From positions 1-5,573 of the forward strand of contig DEEV01000137.1 of the NCBI GenBank assembly GCA_002350445.1: DNA of 5,573 bases, read 5' to 3'. The position numbers were made by a program, and so were the translations under genes. Of this stretch, positions 1-5,067 are shown piece by piece. The stretch is from Treponema sp. UBA2869. Its GTDB lineage: Bacteria; Spirochaetota; Spirochaetia; Treponematales; Treponemataceae. How positions within the stretch are numbered: the stretch's first letter is position 1; every line of letters starts with the position of its first letter. The notes beneath the pieces are model-generated. The model was not told the DNA's origin. It searched no databases and saw only the letters and a program-made list of their open reading frames with translations.

Positions 1-2
1 GA

Positions 3-86
3 AATGCGACTGGCTATGTGCATCTGGCGCCAAAAATGCTTGAAAATCATGCAGTTATTTACAGTTCTTTTGCAAATCTTGTATAA
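3..86 (+). CDS. Possible C-terminal end of an upstream gene (partial)
   Basis: From base 3 an open frame of 27 codons runs to a TAA at 84-86, ending in the residues SSFANLV. The start lies outside the window. Its composition (GYVHLAPKML, then ENHAVIYSS) and its use of ctt, gca and gtt codons resemble the real genes downstream, so it may be the tail of a real protein. The two other forward frames in this stretch read less like protein: one stops at 41-43, the other at 115-117. I do not recognise the family and assign no function. The stop codon overlaps the -10 box proposed for prs, which would make the spacing very compact. The reading is too short to exclude chance. Confidence 0.4.
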   Translation, partial: NATGYVHLAPKMLENHAVIYSSFANLV

Positions 87-87
87 A
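58..87 (+). promoter_or_regulatory. Candidate sigma-70-type promoter of the prs operon
   Basis: TTTACA at 58-63 (5 of 6 to the -35 consensus) and TATAAA at 82-87 (5 of 6 to the -10 consensus) are separated by 18 nt. Transcription would start near base 94, giving a leader of about 48 nt. A second, weaker pair is TTGTAT at 79-84 and TATATT at 102-107 with a 17-nt spacer. The region is AT-rich, so such matches arise by chance fairly easily. The position just upstream of the first gene of the apparent operon supports a real promoter here. Confidence 0.5.
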
Positions 88-129
88 AACACTAAATATG
101 GTATATTCAAAACATAATCCCACTATAAA

Positions 130-135
130 AGAGGT
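130..135 (+). promoter_or_regulatory. Ribosome-binding site of prs
   Basis: AGAGGT lies 6 nt upstream of the ATG at 142. It is a good Shine-Dalgarno match at normal spacing and supports that ATG as the start. Confidence 0.65.
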
Positions 136-141
136 CTTGAT

Positions 142-1413
142 ATGCCTTATTCCGAACCAACAAGTCTAGCGATTGTTGCGTGTCCTGGTGGCGAAGCTTT
201 CGCCGATGAAGTCATAACACACCTTAAACACATGTATAAGCATCGCTTTACATTAAAGAACGATGTTATATCTAAGCGTTATGGACTGACTAAAGAAGAG
301 CTTGTGCAAAGAATTAATCTGCAGAATGATTTGCAGACTAGTGACTTGTGCATAAGAGGTGCAACTGATAAATACAGACCACCTGTATTTAAAGTTAAAG
401 CAAGTTTTACTTACTTTGCTAATGGCGAAGTCAAGACTGAACTTTTGGAAACTGTCCGCGGAAAAGATGTTTATATCTTCCAGGATGTTGAGAACCACGA
501 GGTTCTTAATTTGAACGGTGGTGCAAACAAAGTTACGATGACTGTAAACGATCATGTTATGGCACTCCTTGTTACTATTGACGCCGTTCGTATTGCCGGT
601 GCTGCAAAAATTACTCTTGTTGTTCCGGCTTATCCGTATGCACGCCAGCATAAGAGAAAGGGCCGCGAAGGTCTTACAGCAAGTCTTCTTGGTCATATTT
701 ACGAGATGCAGTGCGTAGACCGCATTATCACTTTGGATTTGCATTCACGTGAAATCGTAAATGCTTATAGTACGGCTACTTTGGACAATCTCCATGCAAG
801 TTACCAGATTATCCGCGAACTTTCTAAGATTGTTGATTTAACCGGCAAAACCGAAGATATGGTTATTGTTTCTCCAGATACTGGTGCTATTGACCGAAAC
901 AAATTCTATGCATCGGGCTTAAAGCTTCCGCTTGCAATGATTTATAAAGAGCGTGATTACTCTATAGTAACTCAGGATGCTCATTCTACAAATATTAAAT
1001 CTGTAAAACTCTTGGGCGATGTAAAGGGGAAGGTTGCCTTCCTTGCTGATGATATGCTTGGAACTGGTGGTACTTTGCTTAAGGCTATGGGCTTTTTGAA
1101 AGAGCAGGGCGCTACAAAGGTTATCTGTGCAATTTCTCTTCCTTTCTTTACAGGAAACGCAATTGCTCAGTTTGATGAAGCTTATAAGCAGGGCTTGTTC
1201 TATAGAATTATTGGTACAAATGCTGTTTACCACGAAGAGCTTCTCAACCGCGAATGGTACATCAGTACAGATGTAAGCGGACTTTTTGCAAATGTAATTA
1301 CAAGAATTCATTACAATCAGTCTTTGAGCGAGCTTCTTGATAACCGCAATATTATTGAAAAAGTTGTAAAACAAAATAACACTTCTGATACAAAAGAAGG
1401 ACAGTCAAAGTAA
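142..1413 (+). CDS. prs: Ribose-phosphate pyrophosphokinase (PRPP synthetase), long form
   Basis: This cytoplasmic enzyme transfers pyrophosphate from ATP to ribose-5-phosphate, giving PRPP for purine, pyrimidine, NAD, histidine and tryptophan synthesis. Visible family motifs, in order: the ATP-loop counterpart ANGE and VRGKDVYIF (about 93-113), PYARQH (165-170), the DLH motif (TLDLHSREI, 197-205), VSPDTGA (243-249), and the PRPP-binding loop DDMLGTGGT (303-311). The protein has 423 aa, against roughly 315 for typical bacterial Prs. The excess is mainly an insertion of about 50 residues after the first helix (about 35-85) and a polar C-terminal tail after residue 400. The catalytic flexible loop, usually KRR, reads KERD (269-272), and the PRPP loop has Gly where DDMIDTGGT has Asp. 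These features suggest a divergent Prs class whose allosteric control may differ. Start: ATG with AGAGGT 6 nt upstream. It heads a tight cluster with the FGGY kinase and HAD genes. The enzyme identity is firm; the altered regulation is inference. Confidence 0.93.
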   Translation: MPYSEPTSLAIVACPGGEAFADEVITHLKHMYKHRFTLKNDVISKRYGLTKEELVQRINLQNDLQTSDLCIRGATDKYRPPVFKVKASFTYFANGEVKTELLETVRGKDVYIFQDVENHEVLNLNGGANKVTMTVNDHVMALLVTIDAVRIAGAAKITLVVPAYPYARQHKRKGREGLTASLLGHIYEMQCVDRIITLDLHSREIVNAYSTATLDNLHASYQIIRELSKIVDLTGKTEDMVIVSPDTGAIDRNKFYASGLKLPLAMIYKERDYSIVTQDAHSTNIKSVKLLGDVKGKVAFLADDMLGTGGTLLKAMGFLKEQGATKVICAISLPFFTGNAIAQFDEAYKQGLFYRIIGTNAVYHEELLNREWYISTDVSGLFANVITRIHYNQSLSELLDNRNIIEKVVKQNNTSDTKEGQSK

Positions 1414-1420
1414 ATTTCCG

Positions 1421-2599
1421 ATGACTGAAACTGTTCTTTGTGTGGACATTGGAACGACTTCGCTTAAGGCGGCGCTTGTAACTGCTGAAGGCGGGGTCGT
1501 TTCTTTTTGTTCTGTTCCAGTTAAAGCTTCTCAAAGTAAGTATGCAGCCTGTTCCTGGTACGGTACTTTTTTATCCTCAGTTCGCAAGCTTGCTTCTGAT
1601 ATAAAGGGTGAAGTTATGCTTAAGGGAATTGCGGTTTCGGGAAATGGTCCGACTGTAGTTTCTGATTGCGGTTATACGGTTTTTTGGAATGATGATTTAT
1701 CTGATGTAAAGCTGCCCCCTGCTGCGGATCTGGATTCTGATGCAGCTGGTTCACTTTTTTTACCAAGGCTTTTTGCATTAAAGGAACGAAACCCAAGACT
1801 ATACAAAAAGGCTAAGTATATTTTTTCCGGTCCTGAATACTTTATTTATACTTTGACTGGACATGTCGTTACAATATTGCCGGAAGAACGTTTTATGTCT
1901 GCTTATTGGAATGAAAAGACATGCAAAATCTTCGGTATTGATGCTGACAAATTGCCGCCTTTTGTAGGGGTTGGAGCTTGTTGCGGATTTGCAGACAAAC
2001 GTACTCTTGCAGATATACTTGTTGAAGGAACTAGAGGATGCGGTATAAAATCTAACGATATTCTTGTTGTACCGCAGAAATGTCCTGTTTTTGCAGGCGG
2101 TCCTGATTTTGTTTCGGCTCTTATTGGTACCGGCACCCTGCAGGCAGGCCGGCTCTGCGACCGCTGCGGAAGTTCTGAGGGGCTTAATTTTTGTACCGAA
2201 CGTCCTGTTAGCGGAGAAGGGCTTAGAACTCTTCCTTCTGTTATTCCGGGTTTATGGAATGTTTCGTATCTTATTCCGGAAAGCGGCAGACTTTCTGGAG
2301 CGGAGCGGATAGAGGCGGTGGAAAAGGGAATTACCTGTCTTAAAAATGCGGCCGGCAGAGCGGGAATCAGTTTTCCGTCAGAAATGGCAGTTACCGGCGG
2401 TCAGACAAATGATGAGCTTTTGCTTAAGGAAAAATCTGAAAGGCTTGGAATGAAGCTTTTGTGCCCTTGTGAAAATCATTTTGTACACAGCGAACTTTTG
2501 GGAGATGCCTGTGCCGCCTGGTATGGTCTTGGTGTTTACGACTCTTTGCAGCTGGCTTCAGAAAAAATCGTTAGGATGAAGGTTTATGAAAATCTATAA
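1421..2599 (+). CDS. Compact FGGY-family carbohydrate kinase, substrate unknown
   Basis: FGGY kinases phosphorylate sugars or polyols (xylulose, ribulose, glycerol, gluconate) with ATP. The N-terminal nucleotide-binding signature DIGTTSLKAALV is at 9-20. A WND element (89-91) matches the substrate-side region, and GPEYFIYTLTG (137-147) is a typical family segment. GGPDFVSALIGTG (226-238) carries D229, the likely catalytic base by comparison with xylulokinase. The C-terminal ATP-binding signature is VTGGQTNDELLLK (324-336), followed by GDACAAWYGLGVYDS (361-375). At 392 aa it is about 100 residues shorter than typical members (about 490-500), yet both domains and the key residues are present, so it looks compact rather than broken. 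It has 16 cysteines, including CDRC at 246-249. The ATG lies 7 nt after the prs stop; the only purine-rich match, AAGGA at 1397-1401, is 19 nt away, so initiation may depend on coupling to prs. The next gene overlaps its end by 14 nt. A pentulose substrate is suggested only by the neighbour prs. Confidence 0.85.
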   Translation: MTETVLCVDIGTTSLKAALVTAEGGVVSFCSVPVKASQSKYAACSWYGTFLSSVRKLASDIKGEVMLKGIAVSGNGPTVVSDCGYTVFWNDDLSDVKLPPAADLDSDAAGSLFLPRLFALKERNPRLYKKAKYIFSGPEYFIYTLTGHVVTILPEERFMSAYWNEKTCKIFGIDADKLPPFVGVGACCGFADKRTLADILVEGTRGCGIKSNDILVVPQKCPVFAGGPDFVSALIGTGTLQAGRLCDRCGSSEGLNFCTERPVSGEGLRTLPSVIPGLWNVSYLIPESGRLSGAERIEAVEKGITCLKNAAGRAGISFPSEMAVTGGQTNDELLLKEKSERLGMKLLCPCENHFVHSELLGDACAAWYGLGVYDSLQLASEKIVRMKVYENL

Positions 2600-3236
2600 G
2601 CTGCCGGTTAAACTAAAAGCTATTATATTTGATATAGATTCAACTCTTTATACAAATCAGGCTTATGCATTTGAACAGGTTGACTGCCAGGTGCGTGCCT
2701 TTGCAGAGCTTAGAGGAATTTCTGCGGACGAGGCGCGTTGTATGGTTGCCGATTACCGCAAAAAGTTTGCCGCAGAGCATAACGGAAGTAAGGTGAGTCT
2801 AGGAAATACTTTACTTTCCTTTGGAATTCCAATAGAGCAGAGTATTGAATGGCGTTGTAAACTTCTTGAACCATCTGATTATCTTACTCGCGATGAGCGT
2901 CTTATTCACGTGCTTAAAATTCTTGAAAAATCTTATAAATTAATTTGCGTTACGAATAATCCTGTTTTACCTGCAAGAAAAACTCTAGAAGCTATCGGCG
3001 TATCAGAAATATTTTCTGAAATTGTAGGACTTGATACCTGTTGTAAATCAAAACCGGCTCGAGAACCTTTTGAAGCTGCCTTAAAACTTCTTAATGTTCC
3101 TGCCTGCAACTGTATTTCCATAGGCGACCGTTACGACCTTGATATTGCGCTTCCATTGGAAATTGGAATGGGCGGAATTCTTGTTACTGGAGTTTGTGAG
3201 GTTTATAACCTTCCGGATGTGCTTAAAAAGAATTGA
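2586..3236 (+). CDS. HAD-superfamily phosphatase, possibly a nucleotidase or sugar phosphatase
   Basis: This is a complete haloacid-dehalogenase hydrolase of 216 aa, with all four motifs visible: motif I FDIDST (15-20) with nucleophile D16 and acid/base D18; motif II VTNN with T123; motif III K156 in SKPAREPF; motif IV IGDRYDLDI with D181 and D186 for Mg2+. The helical stretch between about 28 and 100 is the C1 cap. The opening FDIDSTLYTN resembles the FDIDNTLY form of HAD pyrimidine 5'-nucleotidases and phosphoglycolate-type phosphatases, but the substrate cannot be read from sequence. The ATG lies within the end of the kinase gene (14-nt overlap, different frame), with AGGA at 2573-2576, 9 nt upstream, which indicates translational coupling. 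It has 9 cysteines, like the Cys-rich kinase before it. A role in trimming a phosphosugar or nucleotide near PRPP metabolism is inference from position. Confidence 0.85.
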   Translation: MKIYKLPVKLKAIIFDIDSTLYTNQAYAFEQVDCQVRAFAELRGISADEARCMVADYRKKFAAEHNGSKVSLGNTLLSFGIPIEQSIEWRCKLLEPSDYLTRDERLIHVLKILEKSYKLICVTNNPVLPARKTLEAIGVSEIFSEIVGLDTCCKSKPAREPFEAALKLLNVPACNCISIGDRYDLDIALPLEIGMGGILVTGVCEVYNLPDVLKKN

Positions 3237-3279
3237 ATAAAATCAATTGTTCTGGATTAAGTGTGCTCTTTTTGGTCGC

Positions 3280-3308
3280 TTGTTTAACACAGCTATATCA
3301 GTTAAAAT
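3280..3308 (+). promoter_or_regulatory. Weak candidate promoter for fhs, possibly giving a leaderless mRNA
   Basis: TAAAAT at 3303-3308 matches the -10 consensus at 5 of 6. TTGTTT at 3280-3285 matches the -35 at only 3 of 6, with a 17-nt spacer. Six bases separate the -10 from the ATG at 3315, so the predicted start of transcription falls on or next to the start codon. A competing pair is TTGGTC at 3272-3277 and TATATC at 3294-3299, also weak. The remainder of the 78-nt gap (3237-3314) holds no gene and no convincing terminator. Confidence 0.3.
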
Positions 3309-3314
3309 ACGGAT

Positions 3315-4991
3315 ATGACAGATATAGAAATTGCACAGAAAAACAAAATGGAGCCGATTGTAAAAATTGCAGAAAAAATCGGCATTGCGCAGGATAAACT
3401 TGAAACCTACGGAAACTATAAGGCAAAAATCACCTTTGAAGAGCTTAAGACGCTTCAGCAAAAGGCATCTGAAAAACATGGAAAATTAATTCTTGTAACA
3501 GCTGTAACACCTACTCCAGCTGGGGAAGGAAAATCGACTGTTTCCATAGGACTGGCAGACGGTCTTAGAAAAATTGGAAAAAATGCAGTTGTTGCACTGC
3601 GAGAACCAAGTCTTGGTCCGTGCTTTGGCGTAAAAGGCGGAGCGTGTGGTGGCGGTTATGCACAGATTGTTCCAATGGAAGACATTAACCTTCACTTTAC
3701 AGGCGACATTCACGCAATAAGCATAGCAAACAACCTTATATCTGCCCTTATTGATAATCATTTGCAGCAGGGAAACGAACTTGGCATTGATCCGCGTACA
3801 ATAAGCTGGAAGCGTTGTGTTGACTTAAATGACCGTGCTCTCAGAAACATTACAATAGGTCTTGGAGGTCGGCTTCAGGGCGTTCCTAGAGAAGATCATT
3901 TTACGATTGCAGTTGCATCTGAAATTATGGCAATTATCTGTCTTTCAAAAACAATAACAGAATTAAAGCAGCGTCTTGACTGTATTGTTATTGGGCAAAA
4001 TTTTTCACGTGAAAATGTGACTTTTGGTCAGCTTAAATGTACGGGCGCTGTTGCGGCTCTTTTAAAAGATGTTATAAGACCAAATCTTGTTCAGACTCTT
4101 GAAAAGACTCCGGCTTTTGTACACGGGGGGCCTTTTGCAAATATTGCACACGGCTGTAACTCGGTAAATGCAACTTTATGTGCTCTTGCAACTGGAGACT
4201 ATGTTGTTACTGAAGCTGGTTTTGCAGCAGATCTTGGAGCAGAAAAGTTTCTTGATATAAAATGCCGAAGCGCAGGACTCAAGCCGGATGCTGTAGTTAT
4301 TGTAGCAACAATTCGAGCGCTTAAAATGCACGGTGGCGTCGCAAAAACTGATTTGTCTAAGCCAGATACAAAAGCTCTGGAAAAGGGCTTTGCGAACCTT
4401 AAAGTTCATATAGAAAATATTGCAAAATTTGAACTTCCATCGGTTGTTGCAATAAACAAGTTTATTACAGATACTGATGAAGAAGTTGCCCTTATTGAAA
4501 AACTTTGCCGCGATTCAGGTTCTTCTGCAATTCTTACGGAAGGCTGGGGAAAAGGCGGAGAAGGCGCTAAGGAACTTGCAAAAGCTGTTGCAGAGCTTGC
4601 AGATAGCGGAAAAGCTGCATATCACCCGCTTTACGAGTCGGAATTGCCGCTTGCAGAAAAAATACGCAAAATTGCAAAGGAAATTTACCGTGCAGACGAT
4701 GTAGACTTTGACCCTGCCGCACTTAAAAAACTTAAAGCGTTTGAAGATGCCGGCTATGGCAAGTTGCCTGTTTGCGTTGCAAAAACACAAAATTCTATCA
4801 GCCATGATCCAAAGCTGATTTGCGCACCAAGCGGTTACAAATTTCCGGTTCGCGATGTTCAGCTTTATGCAGGTGCAGGCTTTGTAGTTGCTCTTGCCGG
4901 CGATATAATGACAATGCCCGGCTTGCCAAAAGTTCCAGCTGCTTTGGATATTGATGTAGACGACAACGGAATAATTACAGGATTGTTCTAA
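3315..4991 (+). CDS. fhs: Formate-tetrahydrofolate ligase (10-formyl-THF synthetase)
   Basis: This cytoplasmic enzyme joins formate to tetrahydrofolate using ATP, giving 10-formyl-THF for purine synthesis, initiator-tRNA formylation and, in acetogens, the methyl branch of the Wood-Ljungdahl pathway. The length of 558 aa is normal for the monofunctional bacterial enzyme. Visible motifs: the P-loop TPTPAGEGKST (65-75); REPSLGPCFGVKGGA (96-110) followed by GGGYAQIVPMEDINLHFTGD (112-131 region); FVHGGPFANIAHGCNS (268-283); and MTMPGLPKVPAA (532-543) near the C-terminus. The opening TDIEIAQ is the family's usual N-terminus, so the ATG at 3315 is preferred over the one at 3348. The start has no good Shine-Dalgarno: GGA at 3311-3313 is only 1 nt from the ATG. 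It follows the HAD gene by 78 nt and may be transcribed separately. An IS element begins 20 nt after its stop. Nothing in the protein looks damaged. Whether the host is acetogenic cannot be judged from this gene alone. Confidence 0.96.
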   Translation: MTDIEIAQKNKMEPIVKIAEKIGIAQDKLETYGNYKAKITFEELKTLQQKASEKHGKLILVTAVTPTPAGEGKSTVSIGLADGLRKIGKNAVVALREPSLGPCFGVKGGACGGGYAQIVPMEDINLHFTGDIHAISIANNLISALIDNHLQQGNELGIDPRTISWKRCVDLNDRALRNITIGLGGRLQGVPREDHFTIAVASEIMAIICLSKTITELKQRLDCIVIGQNFSRENVTFGQLKCTGAVAALLKDVIRPNLVQTLEKTPAFVHGGPFANIAHGCNSVNATLCALATGDYVVTEAGFAADLGAEKFLDIKCRSAGLKPDAVVIVATIRALKMHGGVAKTDLSKPDTKALEKGFANLKVHIENIAKFELPSVVAINKFITDTDEEVALIEKLCRDSGSSAILTEGWGKGGEGAKELAKAVAELADSGKAAYHPLYESELPLAEKIRKIAKEIYRADDVDFDPAALKKLKAFEDAGYGKLPVCVAKTQNSISHDPKLICAPSGYKFPVRDVQLYAGAGFVVALAGDIMTMPGLPKVPAALDIDVDDNGIITGLF

Positions 4992-4994
4992 AAT

Positions 4995-5011
4995 AAAAAA
5001 AAGCCGAGGCC
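4995..5011 (+). terminator. Left half of an apparent fhs terminator, split by the IS
   Basis: Three bases after the fhs stop come eight A's (4995-5002), then GCCGAGGCC (5003-5011). An A-tract followed by a G/C-rich arm is the usual left side of a bidirectional intrinsic terminator. The expected partner arm (GCCTCGGC followed by T's) does not follow; the IS terminus begins at 5012 instead. The missing half is predicted on the far side of the element, outside this window. The last 3-4 bases (GCC or GGCC) would be the target duplication if insertion followed the usual IS3-family pattern. Confidence 0.55.
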
Positions 5012-5036
5012 TGGAGTGCACCCCTAAAGTTGGACA
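5012..5036 (+). repeat. Left terminal inverted repeat of the IS (approximate inner limit)
   Basis: The outer boundary at 5012 is set by the TG dinucleotide, the IS150-like order TGCACCC then GTTGGAC, and the break in the terminator-like sequence just before it. The inner limit is approximate because the right repeat lies outside the window and cannot be compared. Confidence 0.7.
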
Positions 5037-5065
5037 AATAAAGTTCAATTTTGGAGGTGCATTTT
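5013..5065 (+). promoter_or_regulatory. Long hairpin over the IS left end that hides the orfA ribosome-binding site
   Basis: Bases 5013-5035 pair with 5043-5065 around the 7-base loop AAATAAA (5036-5042). By hand count there are 16 Watson-Crick pairs, 6 G·U pairs and one C/A mismatch (5023 with 5055). The 3' arm contains the Shine-Dalgarno GGAGGT (5053-5058). RNA reading in from fhs would contain both arms and hide the site; RNA starting inside the element past the 5' arm would not. This matches the known logic by which elements such as IS10 and IS50 limit transposase expression from outside transcripts. The function is inferred. Confidence 0.6.
5053..5058 (+). promoter_or_regulatory. Strong Shine-Dalgarno of IS orfA
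   Basis: GGAGGT lies 9 nt upstream of the ATG at 5068. It is the strongest ribosome-binding site in the window and fixes the orfA start. It lies inside the 3' arm of the hairpin at 5013-5065. Confidence 0.75.
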
Positions 5066-5067
5066 TT

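Noticed and set aside
25..32. Palindrome TGGCGCCA as an operator
   Set aside because: It is a single 8-bp palindrome lying inside the probable upstream coding tail, with no second copy near the promoter.
253..1374. Minus-strand open frames opposite prs (253-744 and 919-1374)
   Set aside because: They are antisense shadows of a clear enzyme gene, with low-complexity Cys/Asn/Ser-rich translations and no recognisable domain.
2064..2312. Leu-rich 82-codon + frame inside the FGGY kinase, as a small membrane protein
   Set aside because: It lies wholly inside a well-supported gene in another frame; its hydrophobicity follows from the T-rich codons read out of frame.
3231..3248. Inverted repeat AATTGA / TCAATT around the HAD stop codon, as a terminator
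   Set aside because: It is only 6 A/T-rich pairs with a 6-base loop, and no T-run follows directly. The T5 near 3269-3273 is too far away and has no stem of its own.
3348..3350. Alternative fhs start at the second ATG
   Set aside because: It would remove the TDIEIAQ segment that is the usual family N-terminus, and it has no better SD upstream.
5003..5010. GCC-GA-GGC as a complete small terminator hairpin
   Set aside because: A 2-base loop is too tight and the A-tract precedes rather than follows it on the + strand; half of a larger split stem explains it better.
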